From NCBI RefSeq assembly GCF_033958435.1, contig NC_134137.1:177147501-177211500 (forward strand): a DNA stretch of 64,000 nt, written 5' to 3'. The stretch comes from Carettochelys insculpta (taxonomy: Eukaryota > Chordata > Testudines > Carettochelyidae). The position numbers and the translations under genes were made by a program. Shown here piece after piece: positions 1 to 11,401 of the stretch. Position 1 is the first letter of the stretch. Each line of letters starts with the position of its first letter. The notes beneath the pieces were generated by a model. It worked only from the letters and a program-made list of their open reading frames with translations, had not been told where the DNA came from and searched no databases.

Positions 1-465
1 GGATGGGTGTAGAGGGGAACCAGCTTGCCCCTCGGAGAAGGGTCCCTCGGTTCTGGAGTGTACTGATGGAGGGAACTGCACTGTGGATGGTTGTGGTGAG
101 GGTGGGTATGGTTCCAACACAGAGGACGGTGCCAACTGAGTATGCTGGTGCAACATCCGTTCCAGCCATGAGGACCACTGTTGTTCTGGCTGGGAGTGAT
201 GGTGAGCAAACCATGGTGGAGGCGGTGGACGGTACTGCATGGTGGCTGGAATCAGCAGGGCATCCTGCCAGGGATGCCCTGGGCTAGAATGTTGCAAGGA
301 GAATACACTTGCGCTATCAGACCTGGCACCTGGTGCTGGAGGTCTAGCCTGAGAGGTGAATGATGAGACCAAATGGTGCAAGGTCCCTCCGGGCAGGATG
401 CTGTGGTGTGGAAGACATAGATGACGCATCGTGCTTGTGGTGGTGCCACACCACCTCCCTGGTGT

Positions 466-1039
466 TCAAGAGTGAGTAGGGATATCCACCATGAACTTGC
501 ACAAAGTCCTTGACTGCAGGGAGCACAAGTGGTGCCATTTTCTGGTGGGTGCAGCAGGAGGCGCAGACACTGGAGTGGTCTGCTTTGCCTTGGCTGTCGG
601 TGGGCTTGCTGGTGCCGAGGGCATTTCCGGTGCCGCCTGCGCCAACAAAGTTGATGCTACATGCTTATGTTTCAGCATGGAACGTACCCCTTTTTGACAG
701 TGCCAGCAGGGAAGGAGCTGGGGAGCCCAGAACGGTTCTCCCTTCTGGCACAGCCCATACAAATGGCACCGAAGGCCAGGAATAGGCAGGAGAGGGACTG
801 GGACCAGACCTTTTGGAAGGTGGGGGATGTTTGGAGTCCACACCCTTGGCCACAGCCTTAGCTGTTGGCGCATCCGGGGCTAGTGGCTGTAAGGAATTCT
901 CATATAGGAAAGTCTTAAGCCTGTTAGCCCAATCCTTGAGGGCTCTTACCATCAGGCTGGAACAACAAACGCAGGACTGCATTTGGTGGCCTTCTCTAAG
1001 GCACTGAATGCAAGACACATGGCCATCAAAGGCGGGCAT
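466..1039 (-). pseudogene. retroelement gag-like remnant with zinc knuckle
   Basis: A 124-codon open frame (1039-665) begins MPAFDGHVSCIQC and contains a perfect CCHC zinc knuckle (C-x2-C-x4-H-x4-C, ending HQMQSC), followed by a basic helix-like stretch and a Pro/Ala/Ser-rich tail. A second frame (873-466) continues the low-complexity Pro/Ala/Thr tail, so a frameshift lies between them. Zinc knuckles of this form are typical of Gag-like nucleic-acid-binding proteins of retroelements; similar short knuckle proteins occur in vertebrate LTR and DIRS-type elements, and I cannot decide which. The upstream end is cut by the Harbinger MITE starting at 1120. No RT or integrase is visible. It is a fragment, not a functional gene. 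Confidence 0.5.
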
Positions 1040-1119
1040 GGCATCCTTGCAGGTGGCTCACCGCTTAAATCCTGGGGAACCCAGCATGGCGGTGATGCAG
1101 CATTAACTCTACTAACTGA

Positions 1120-1939
1120 GGCTGCATCTACACTACGAGATAAAATTGAATTTAAAGGAGTTAGCTTGATATTAAAACATCACTGTCTTCACTGTAAATT
1201 CCATTAGCTCAAATTAGAAAGCCCTACTGCTGATAACAAAATGTCGATATTCCTGGATGGGTATAGCGTCAATTTCAAACTTAAAATTTCAAATAAAACT
1301 AATGTGGAGGTGCCATGTCTTTCATTCAAACTTATTAGCCTCCAGAAGTGTTCTGTATGTATCCCACAAAGCTACGTGGTGACCCTCCACATACATCCGC
1401 TTCCCTCTCCGCTGCTCTCCATCCAGGTGCACAGGAAGAAGGTCATAGGAACCCTGTGAAATTTTGATTGAATTCAAATTTGAATTTGAATTATGCAGAG
1501 CCCAGGCCTGCAAATATAAAGGTCTGGATGCGCAGCTGATGGAACTGGGCAGGGATGCACAGGGCTGATAGCACAGCTGCCCGCCACAAACACCAATGTC
1601 TGCAGAGGAGGTGCAGCACAGGGAACCCAGGCAAGTTTGGGGGAGGTCTGAATTCTGTTACTGGCTGCTCTGAATTCTGGGACACTGCTTTGCATTCTGG
1701 GATTCCAACATGAAACACTCACAAGCAACTGGGGCTAAGACACTGTGGGACAGGTACCCACAATGCACTGCTCATGCTGTCGAACTTAAATAGTGCAATG
1801 GGGATGCAAAAACTCAACACGGAAAAACCATGGGTCAAATTGCAAGAAGGTTTGTGACCACAGATTTGAATTCATAGGAATGCGGTTAAAAAATAAATCT
1901 GATTTGTAATAAATTCAATCTCGTAGTGTAGATGTAGCC
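1120..1939. mobile_element. Harbinger-like MITE (820 bp)
   Basis: The two ends are inverted copies: the left reads GGCTGCATCTACACTACGAG and the right, reverse-complemented, reads GGCTACATCTACACTACGAG. Flanking triplets are TGA and TAA, consistent with a decayed 3-bp Harbinger target duplication. The interior (about 1330-1375) shares a motif about cleaved 'cctccag...tgtatgtat' with 28016-28045 and 44466-44500, so it belongs to the same non-coding Harbinger group. No transposase frame is present. It interrupts the gag-like remnant on its left. Confidence 0.75.
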
Positions 1940-2884
1940 TAAGATCTTTTAAAAAAAATGTATAACCATGTACAACTGGGTAAAATACTTGGACTAAGCT
2001 AATGGTTAATGAACTAACAGGCTAACTAAACTAATCTTCAAACTCTTTTGCAGAGAGTAGCGAGGCTGTGTCTGCAGCTGAGGAAGGCAGAGAAGGTACT
2101 GGGGATCCTGCATTGCATGCACACCAGAGACCACAAGGAGGTGCTTCTGCACATGCACGTGGCTATGGAACAATCTCCAAGCACCACCAAAGACACCCCA
2201 CAACCCAGAGTGGAGCACTCTGGGACACTACTCAAAGAAGAAATTACATATGCAGTTTTTGATATATTTATAAAAATTTTATGACTCAGTATAATTCAAA
2301 TTTTAAGTTTTTAGATCTGGTCTAAGAATTTCAAGTGTTTTAAGCTGATATCTCTGATAAGTACTAGTGACCTGGAGTAATACTAAAACTAGATTGTCTA
2401 ACACTTTCCATTATGACTACTCTCCCAATGGTTTTAATTAAAAGAGCTCTAACACCTCCTTGGTTTGTAACAGGAGCTTAAAGTTTGGCAGAATAGTTTT
2501 GGGGACAACAACAAGGTGCCTTTTTTACTGGCCTCACCAGAGTGCACTCAGATTTGAGCAAGACTACAGTACTGAAAATCAGCTTTTCAGCTTTTGTCGT
2601 CTTCCCTCCCACCCACCCCACCCCCCGCACATCTTGTTCCTAGTTTGTTGCCAAAACCCCTGAACATTCTATTGACATAGCACTAGTACCACCCTGGTGT
2701 CTCACTTCTACATGCCACAATGACAGTTGTGACAGAGAATAAAAATTGAATCATCCTGCACTTCTCTGACCTCCCTGGGGCCCACAGGAAAGGCGGGAAA
2801 CCAAGGGTACATCTGCACAGAGGAAAACCCACCAAACTACACCAGATAGTCTCAGTGCCCTGGTCAACCAACTTGCAATCAGTA

Positions 2885-3192
2885 CAGGCACAATCTCGCT
2901 AGTGTGGCAACATCCATAATCCAGCATGATTTTAGGTAGCTGGATGATCACTTATGGCAGTGACCAAATTTCCAGTTGTCTCATAAAATTTGTTTACAGC
3001 CTCCAATCCTGGCTCTCTATGTTCTGTGGTGTTATTTAACTGTAATTTACCCCAAATGTCTTGTAAGAGCCCAGTAAGCAGTGGAAGTATTGATAATGCT
3101 GCTAGACAATAATGACCTCCTGCGGTCGGACAAATTCTCTCGTTTGGCACCAGCCAAGTCCAAAGGGTACTGGACTAGAGAGGTTCAAGCCG
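2885..3192. mobile_element. Tigger/mariner-type non-autonomous element
   Basis: Flanked on both sides by TA (2883-2884 and 3193-3194). The left end starts CAGGCACAATCTCGCTAG and the right end is an imperfect inverted copy ending TTCAAGCCG. The interior matches the element at 39474-39798 over most of its length, including the 'tgttattta' and 'agagcccagtaa' stretches. TA duplication plus CAG-initiated ends is the pattern of the Tc1/mariner superfamily (Tigger/pogo branch). It is non-coding. Confidence 0.65.
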
Positions 3193-3538
3193 TATACACA
3201 CAAGTTTGTAAAAATGGGGCTCTTTCTGCATATACAGCCTAATGTTTCACCATGTTATGGATCCTGTATTAATTCATCTACGAAAGATAACGGAATATTA
3301 CTAGTGTAGCTAATCATTCTGATCAAATATTGGTGATGTATGCTGCAGTGCTGACAGACGAGGTTCAAATCTTGCTGATCTCAGACAGCATTGCAGCTAT
3401 GCATACTTTTTTTTTTTGTTTTTTTTTCCCTGAAAAGAACCTACAAACTTACACTTTTAAATAAAATTTATTAGACTGTTACCACAGTTACAAAGTTAAG
3501 CACTCAAGTTAGGAAATGCCAGAATTAAGGTTGTCCAT

Positions 3539-3706
3539 CAATGTTCCCTATAAGCTGAGCGCTTGGGCAGCCGCCCAGGAGAGATTCAGGTACTGCCCAT
3601 GCGATCAGCAGAGTGCCCACAGCACTCACAGCCAGCAATGTGTTTCTATTGGTGGTGCATGTCAGAATAGTCTTTAATTACACAGCCGCATACTAATTTA
3701 TCTATA
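3539..3706 (-). repeat. copy of hAT-type MITE family (as at 42567)
   Basis: The segment beginning CAATGTTCCCTATAAGCTGA, followed by 'gcttgggcagccgcccag' and 'gattcaggtactgccca', is the reverse complement of the right half of the 42567-42751 element. The far end is decayed and I place it only roughly. Confidence 0.5.
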
Positions 3707-4084
3707 GGACACTTGCCTCACTGAGTACACAGAGAATGAATTGGGGCTATGTAGTGAACAGAGCTGATCACAGAAACCTCTGTATCACTTGTTGCAAAGC
3801 TGGAGATATGTACTGAATGAACCAAGAGACCTTAGGAAGAGAAGAGGTGGAAATATGGTTAAGACAGATGAATGCCACACAGAACAACCAGGTTCTATCC
3901 CTGTCTCCATTACAGGTTTGCTATATGAAGGTGCCAAATCACTTATGCCAAATTTGTTTGATGTGGGCACTAATTATACTCCCATTTTCTGGGTCCCCAA
4001 ATTAAGATGCGTAGGGCCTAATTTTCTGAAGTACTAAAACCTCACAATTTCAACTAAAATCAAATATAGATGTTCATCACCTCG

Positions 4085-4250
4085 GGCAGTAAGGTCCAGG
4101 AGGAAAAGCACAGAGATGGGAACTGAATTCTAAATCTGACTTCCATTGACTCATTGTGCAGCTTTGGGCAAGTCACTTTGCTTTTCTGTTACAACTTCCC
4201 TGTATGTGAAACATCTTGATATAAATTTCCTACTGTAACAAGTAACTATA
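4085..4250 (+). repeat. MIR-like ancient SINE fragment
   Basis: Contains the phrase 'gggcaagtcactttgctttt' preceded by 'cattgactcattgtgcagc', resembling the 3' half of MIR-type CORE-SINEs found across amniotes. It is a short, diverged match recognised by eye only. Confidence 0.4.
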
Positions 4251-5146
4251 TATAGAAAGCACCATCTAGACAATGAAACCCAAAAAAAAGCCAATTACTG
4301 CACTCTGAAAAAATCAAGTTCTATGTCTCAAATTTTATGTGCAACCACTGAGATACCCAAGACTAATGTAGGTGGGGGAGGGTGTGTTTGTACAGTTTGG
4401 CCTTGATCTTTCTGTGCATCAAAGTCCAACCTATCTAAGTCCCAGATCTCTGGGTGATAGGAAAGTAACTTCACCAATGTCTGTTAGGCTGAGTCATTGT
4501 TACTGACTCCCTGTTTAGTGTGAGGTTTGGATGGAGTACATTACCATCCAAAGTAACTTATATGGCTACACATGGAAATAGTTTTTTGAATAGCAACATC
4601 ATTCCCAAAGCACCTCCTCTGAATGAGGCATAAGTCCAATGGAAAAATAGCATATAATCATGTAATTTCATTATCATCATCATCATCTTAGAATGTAAAA
4701 GGAAAGCTTGTCTTTAGGATACACTGATCCCAAATCACTCCTTTCCCCTAATGACAATCCTGATTATCTTCCATTTTTTCCCATTCGGAGCACTTTTAAG
4801 CATTGGTACCTAACTTGGGAACTCTACACTGTCCACTGTATGCTTCCTAAACAACCTAACACTGAGCGTCCTCCTGTGAGCTCTAAACAACAGGTCCCAG
4901 GTGTAACTGTACAATCTTATCACTGCATCAACATGCGTGCAATTTAATTAAATTTACATAAAGAAGAAGCAACAGAAGTTCAGAGAAAGGTAATGAATAC
5001 TGGAAAACAGCTCCACATCAGGAGACAGTTAAAAGGATAAAATGTGAGTCTCCCCAAATTAGCCTCCTACGTTCAAGCAAGTCAACAGAAACTACAAGTA
5101 TCAGTGTCTTGGCGGGGTAGGAGAGTCAAGCTAGGATTTACTTATA

Positions 5147-6156
5147 CACTCATCCCTCGCTATACAAGCACAAATGGTTCCCAACTTCCTGCTCGTAGGC
5201 GAAAACTTGTAAGAGGGACAATAGATTCCCATTAAATACACGTTGGAAGTCTCTGATTGGTTCCTAGTGCTCCTAACTCAGCTAACGGGTGGCAACATGT
5301 GGCACTGCTTTTGAAAGGTAAGTGAACCTTGGGTTTGGGGAAGGTTAAAGGGTGGGGACCATGTGGGACTATGAGCAGGAGGGAGAGTTAAAACCTGGTG
5401 ATGGGTTCGGTCTGTGGGGCGGGGATCCAGGCTGCTGCAGGTCAGGTCTGTGGGGCAGGGGTTAAGGCTGTGGTAGGTTGGGGCTGCGGGTCCAGCAGGG
5501 GGGTTAAGGCTGCAGCAGGTTGGGGCTGCAGGGCCGGCGGGGGGGCTGTGGAGGGTTGGGGCAGGCTGGGGTGTGTGGGGCCAGGGGTTGAGTTAAGGCT
5601 ACGGCAACTTGGGGTCTGCAGTGGGGTTACAGCTGTGGCAGTTTGGGGTGTGTGGGGCTGGCATGGGGGTTGGGGTGTAAGGCTGCAGCGGTTTGGGGTC
5701 TGTGGGGCTTGTGTGGGGGGGGGTTAAAGCTGGGGCCGGCGGGGGAGCTGTGGAGGGTTGGGGCAGGCTGGGGTGTGTGGGGCCAGGGGTAGGAGTTAAG
5801 GCTACGGCAACTTGGGGTCTGCAGTGGGGTTACAGCTGTGGCAGTTTGGGGTGTGGGGGGCTGGCATGGGGGTTGGGGCATAAGGCTGCAGCGGTTTGGG
5901 GTCTGTGGGGCTTGCGTGGAGGGGGGAGTTAAAGCTGGGGCAGTTTGGGGTCTGTGGGGCAGAGGTGAGGTTAAGGCTGCTGCGGTTTGGAGTCTGCAGG
6001 GGGGTTCAGGATGCAGCAGGTTGGAGCTGTGGGGAGGGGGTTAGGCTCATATTTGCAGGGGGAGTTCACTCATCCAGCGAACAAAGGTAAAGTATACGTG
6101 TCCCTCGTTTAAGCAAGCACTCATAAGAAAAGTACTTGTTTAACGAGGGATGAGTG
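5147..6156. mobile_element. mariner-type element carrying a minisatellite
   Basis: Ends are inverted repeats: CACTCATCCCTCGCTATACA at the left and, reverse-complemented, CACTCATCCCTCGTTAAACA at the right. Each is bordered by TA (5145-5146 and 6157-6158), the Tc1/mariner target duplication. No transposase is present; nearly all of the interior between about 5398 and 6060 is G-rich tandem repeat. The element is therefore non-autonomous and has expanded internally. Confidence 0.7.
5398..6060 (+). repeat. G-rich minisatellite with ~200-bp higher-order unit
   Basis: Variants of 'ggttggggctgtggg' / 'ttaaggctgcagcagg' repeat throughout. A longer unit is duplicated: the block starting 'gggccggcggggg' at about 5531 recurs at about 5731 with few changes, including the shared stretches 'aaggctacggcaacttgggg' and 'cagtggggttacagctgtgg'. 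The plus strand is dense in runs of four or more G and could form G-quadruplexes. The long open frames here are a by-product of low complexity. Confidence 0.85.
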
Positions 6157-7834
6157 TATGCCTAAAAATGAATTTTCTAACCTAATTTTTAGGCAAGGAG
6201 AACTGAAAATGTGGGCCTAAATCCATATAATTTAAAAATCAGACAAATACGACCTGAGATTATATAATGTATAAAAGGAATAATATAGAGGAGATAAGTC
6301 AAAAACTTTCATTCACCTTTATCATAATAATAGGGACAATAAATAAAACTGAAGAGCACAAATTTAAAAGTAGATACAAGCAAATATTTTCACACACATA
6401 ATTAGGTTTTGGAACCCTCCACAACGAGATGTCATGAAGGCCAAAAATGTATAATCCTTAAAAAAGGATCAGAAAATAATAATATCCTTAGTTACATGAG
6501 ACAAGACAAAACTATACATCATTACAAACCTTTATGCTTAGGGACATAATTTAACCACTAACTGCCTGGTGTCAGAAAGAAGCAGGTTATTCCAATATGA
6601 TGTTTCCCAGAAGCATCCAGAACTGGCCTCTCAAACAAGATGCTGAGATAGAGTGATCAGTGGTCGAGTGTAGTATCACAATTTATGTTCCTAAATGCAC
6701 AAAAATATATTAAGCCAGTCACTGGGTTGCAAACCTTAAGTACACATTTGGGGCGGGGGGGAATCAAAAGTTTGCTACATATTTGTCTTCCTACAAAAAT
6801 GAAAAAAATAGGTTCTTTGGCTTAACATAACATTCCATATTTGTACTTTCTACTTCCATTACATAAGCAGTACTTAAACTGACAATAAAAGGTATTTAAA
6901 AATATAAAAAGTCACTTATAAACAGCATTTATCTCTAAGTCACATAGAGGAGCAAATTATTTCAGAATACCATCTTTGAATCTTGTGAGCTAAAGACTAA
7001 ACTTGTTACCTCTTGTACCACTATCGTGGAATAAATGGATGGTGAGTAAAAGCATGCTGGTTTTTACTAGATGCACTGATGCTCTGTTTAACTTTGTGGC
7101 AATATTTATCTGAAGTGGGAAACAGTTATTCTTCTTTTAAATGAACCTTATGTTTCAAGTTAAGCTATGAGCCATAAGGAACTGGTGATAAAATACAGTA
7201 TTTCTCCTTCAAACACAAACAATTTGCATGTTTTCCTCCCTTTAATAACTTTCTACCTTTGCCATTAAGAAAATATGTTTATCTGTGTTTAAATGAGAGC
7301 AACTGGGAACTAAGAAATTAAGTGACAGGACAGCTGATGTTATTTTAGAAGGTGTCTGCAGACTTCTGTGGTGAAGAAATACACAATCATAAATATGTCT
7401 TTGTATCCACTATTAAATATAAAGTAGCCCCTTGCACAAGAAATATTAATACATTACATCCCCAATATCAAGAAACAATTTAAAACGGGGGGAGGGGAGC
7501 CTGAAAGGGAAGGCTGATGGCACCAGCCACTGAAGTTAAGGTGTCTGAGCATTTCTATTCCATCAGTCTCTTTTTATATGTGTAATGCATTCCACACATG
7601 ATTTTTCACTATGCTCATAAACTGTACAGAAGGAAGCTCCTAAGGTATAAGGAAGGCCATGAACTTTAGCTTCACAGCATATTGAAAGTTTGCAGGCTAA
7701 GAGTGGGGCAAAATGCATGAAAGAGGATTTATGAAGACACTAAGATGCAAAGGGCAACTGTGCAAAATGCACAGGCTGGAATGATGATCTACAGATCCTA
7801 TGTGAACAAGATAAGAGGTCCTCTCCACAGCACC
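6157..7834. other. AT-rich sequence, nothing recognised
   Basis: No convincing frame, RNA gene or structured repeat was seen. Composition fits intron or intergenic sequence. Confidence 0.5.
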
Positions 7835-7842
7835 ACCTAAGA

Positions 7843-8351
7843 CTGGGGTCGACAACCAAAATAGCAAGGAGAGCCATTTTTTCCAATTTGGTAAAAAAGT
7901 CAATAATTCAAGAGCTGTAGTGCATGAGACTATGAGCTGCTCCTTAATAAATAAGATCAAACCATACTTTTTGTAACCACTATTTTAAGAACAGTACATA
8001 CACAATGATTTGGAATGCGACAAATGTATATTGCAGGATGTTCCCAAACTTTTTACACATTCTATTTCCTCTTTACATGGGTATTTGTACCACTGTCTTC
8101 CACTTTCACTCCCAAACCTTCCCTCACTCTGGAGGATGCTAGGGGAGTTATCCAATGTTTTGAGATAACATAGCATTTGCTGTTTAGATATGAGTTGTTC
8201 ATTTCTATGCTTGACATTCACTGTTTATCAAAAATAATCAAAAGGGTGGGTTTTTTTGTTCTTTTTACTTTGCAGTTATAGTGCCAGGAGCGACAAAGAA
8301 GTCTTTAAAGAGCTTGCATGTGGCTCTGGAGCCACAAGTTGCAGAACTCTG
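7843..8351. mobile_element. hAT-type non-autonomous element, copy 1
   Basis: Starts CTGGGGTCGACAACCAAAAT and ends with the inverted counterpart GTTGCAGAACTCTG. It is flanked by an exact 8-bp target duplication ACCTAAGA (7835-7842 and 8352-8359), the hAT signature. It is homologous end to end with 10683-11393, for example 'ggggagttatccaatgttt' and 'tttatcaaaaataatca'. Non-coding. Confidence 0.85.
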
Positions 8352-8829
8352 ACCTAAGACATATTGAAAATATACAGAGTAACAGTGCAAGTTTGCTGAT
8401 ACACATAGACCAGTCAACAATGAAATTATATTAACTTTGTAGTCAAGTCTCTCCCTGCTCTATTGGAACTGAAAAAGTTTGTGATACTAGCTAAACAAAA
8501 AAGAAAAAAGAAGTGCAATACCAGGCTGCAGATTAAGGGCCATATCTTGCAAACATTAACATACAGTAACCAATCCCACTAATTTAAATGTGTCCACTTA
8601 CATACGTGTAAGTATCTGCAGTACCAGACTCTAACTTTAAAATGTATACCATAAAGAACACCTATAAAAAGTTAAACTTGTAAAATATTATTGACTGACT
8701 CTTACTACAATGATATTGGTATATATATGTGAGAATCGCACATATGGATAAGTGAATTCCCATGTTACACCTGATTATCATCTATAACATTATCAAAATC
8801 ATCAGAATATTACAGACATAAGCAACATG

Positions 8830-9180
8830 TGGGGGAGTGCACATGTGACGACGTGCACCCCCAGCATCACACGCACCCCCCACTTGCACTCACCAGCTGA
8901 GCTGCTCTACTTCTGTTGAGTACGGGAGCCTTCCCCGACAGTGGCACAGCATATGCTACTCCTAGGCTGGGAAGCCAGAGGGGGCCTGCCCTACACACAC
9001 CAGCAATGGCAGGTCTTGGGCAGAGCAGGAAGAGGAGGGCCCTGGATGGGGCACAGACAGGGAAGGAGTGAGACATGGGCAGAGCACAGGCAAAGACGGG
9101 CAGGAAAGGAAGAAGCACATGGCTGGTAACCCACCCCCCACCACTTCTGCAATCCCTGTACTTGTTACCTCTGATTTCAG
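8830..9180. other. GC-rich patch of unknown origin
   Basis: A GC-rich block within AT-rich sequence, with C-runs on the left and purine-rich 'ggcagagcaggaagagg' type sequence on the right. It looks like a fragment of a retroelement or LTR, but I see no diagnostic motif. Short frames here are not convincing genes. Confidence 0.3.
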
Positions 9181-9459
9181 GGTAAATTTTCCTGTTTGTC
9201 AGTATACTATCAGTATGTTTGTTGCTAAAACAGAATTCACAATAATAAAGAAACCAGAATCAGAAATGATTCAACAAAACAGGCCGTGAATTTCTACCAT
9301 CACTGGATTATTTCAAAAAGGTAACTGTGACCATTTTAGCACAAATGGCGATTGGATTTGTACCCACTATGTATTTCATAGCTCATTAATGTAAAATGAC
9401 ACATAAAAGCCAAGTATTACCCCTATGTTATATAAAAGTATAAAGGGATTCCAAAAAGA

Positions 9460-9738
9460 ATTAGCTACATTCATTAAGGATTAGAATTAGATAAATTCAT
9501 TAAGTTCATCAACGGCTATTAAAACGGTCAAGAATCCTGCCCATGCTGTGGGTGTCCCTAAAATCTCTGACTGCTACAAGCTGGCAGTGGACAACAGGGC
9601 ATAGATTACTCAATAACTTCCCTGTTTTGTTCATTCCCTCGAGCATATTACACTGGCCACCATCATAAAACAGGATACAGGACTAAATGGCCCACTGGTT
9701 AATCCTGTACGCCCACTCTTACTTTATGTTCCTATAGC
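9460..9738 (+). mobile_element. CR1 LINE 3' tail
   Basis: Contains the CR1 3'-end phrases 'tcatcaacggctattaaaac', 'aagctggcagtggacaacag', 'ttgttcattccctc' and 'caggactaaatggcccactg', ending near 'tatgttcc'. These parallel, in the opposite orientation, the 3' tails at 52533 and 55607. It is a 5'-truncated, old copy without coding capacity. Confidence 0.65.
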
Positions 9739-10682
9739 TATTTATTTAGGTGTAATGACAACATGTGTGGTGCTAATCAGACAGGCAAAAAAAACAGAGT
9801 TTTGCATGAGAAAGATTCTGTGTGCTCAAGACAAGTGAAATAAAATTGGCAAGTACGTGTCACTTTTCTTGTTTTCTTCTCTTTACCCCATTACTTCAGT
9901 CTGAAAAGCCATTCTCCGCATACTTGGTCTCAGATGCTACCAATGTGCTTCCTCTACAAAGGAAATAAATGTACATAGCTCTGATTGGCTACTCAGCAAC
10001 AGTCACTGATATTAGAATAAAGTAGAGGCTCTCTCTAGTTTAGTGAGCTCCAGGAAAGACAAATATAAATTTGCATACACTCACCGAACAGATTTAAGAA
10101 TAACCAATTTTAACTATGGTAAAACTTAGTTATGAAAAAAATCAGAAATGGAGATTGTTCTTAATTCTGAAATGTTCATAACTTTGAACAAAACAGTATG
10201 GTGGTTTTTCAAAATTTTACAACTGCAAGTTGACTTAATACAGTTTTGAATCTTTACTATGCAGAAGAAAAAATGCTGTTTTTCTGGTCTGTGCTGCTGC
10301 CGGATTCCGTACTTTCAGCGCCAAAATAAGGTGTGCGGTTGAACTGTCAGTTCATAACTCTGGTGTTCATAACTCTGAGGTTTACTACACTTACATTTGA
10401 ACCCAGGATGTCATTCTCAGGGAAAGGACAAGTCAGTGAATTTTTTTTTCCATTTTAAAACTTAACATGGGTTGAGTGTAATAATTCATTAAAAATATGC
10501 TTAATTGTACATGACTTAAATTAGTATTAATTAAAATGTTGAAAAAAATTGTAATTTTTGGTGTTTTAATATATCCAATAATTCATTTGAATAGATGATT
10601 TTTAGGCATCTCTACTAAAATTTGCAGAACTGTAACATCTTTGTGCATCAATTTGTTCATTTTTCAAACTATTACCCCAAGA

Positions 10683-10914
10683 CAGGGGTCGGCAACTAAA
10701 ATAGCAAGAAGAGCCTTTTTTTCAAGTTTGGTAAAAACTCAATAATTCACAAGCCACAATGCATGTGAATATGAGACAGTCCTTAATAACTAACATCAAA
10801 CTATACCTTATGCAACCCGTATTTTAAGAATAGTGCACAGAAATGAGTTTATAATGTGATACATATTTACAGCAGTATGTTCGCAAACTTTTTATGTATT
10901 ATATTTCCTCACTC

Positions 10915-10967
<53 letters not shown>

Positions 10968-11393
10968 GCGCGCGTACTACCATCTTCCTGACTTTCATTC
11001 CCAAACTCAATTTAATTATGCCAATTTTAGTTCACATTTCAGTTTTCTTTCTTCAAATTCATGTTGCCCTTCACAGCAGGCATGCTGAATGCTTCCTTTT
11101 CATTTTCAAAATCAAGACTTTTTTAGCAATAAAATCAAAACACAGATACAGTATCACATCCCACAACGCACTGCATATATTAAAGGGGGAGTTATCCAAT
11201 GTTTCGAAAACTCATTGTCTGCTATTTAGATAAATGTTGTTCATTATTGGACTTTTTATATGTTTACCATTTATCAAAAATAATCAGAAGTTTTTTGTTT
11301 TGTTTTTTAACTTTGCAATTTTAGTGTTGGAAGCCACAACCAAGTCCTTAAAGAGCCTTGTGTCGCTCCAGAGCCACAGGTTGCAGATCCCTG
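10683..11393. mobile_element. hAT-type non-autonomous element, copy 2
   Basis: Starts CAGGGGTCGGCAACTAAAAT and ends with the inverted counterpart GGTTGCAGATCCCTG. Flanks are CCCCAAGA (10675-10682) and CCCTAAGA (11394-11401), an 8-bp duplication with one change. It is the same family as 7843-8351 but longer, in part because of an internal dinucleotide expansion at 10915-10975. Confidence 0.85.
10915..10975 (+). repeat. (TG)n/(CG)n microsatellite
   Basis: A pure TG run of about 35 bases passes into a CG/CA alternating stretch. It lies inside the hAT copy where copy 1 has only 'ctctttacatgggtatttg', so it grew after the family arose. Alternating purine-pyrimidine sequence of this kind can adopt Z-DNA. 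Confidence 0.95.
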
Positions 11394-11401
11394 CCCTAAG
11401 A

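Noticed and set aside
2049..2262. Exon starting after a good acceptor (ctcttttgcag), reading ESSEAVSAAEEGREGTGDP
   Set aside because: The acidic start looks coding, but the rest is low quality, there is no donor and no domain; too weak to list as an exon.
5398..5932. Gly/Val/Trp-rich frames of up to 109 codons
   Set aside because: They are readings of the G-rich minisatellite; the same pattern appears in several frames.
10856..11233. 125-codon frame with a Cys-Val run
   Set aside because: Produced by the TG microsatellite inside a hAT element.
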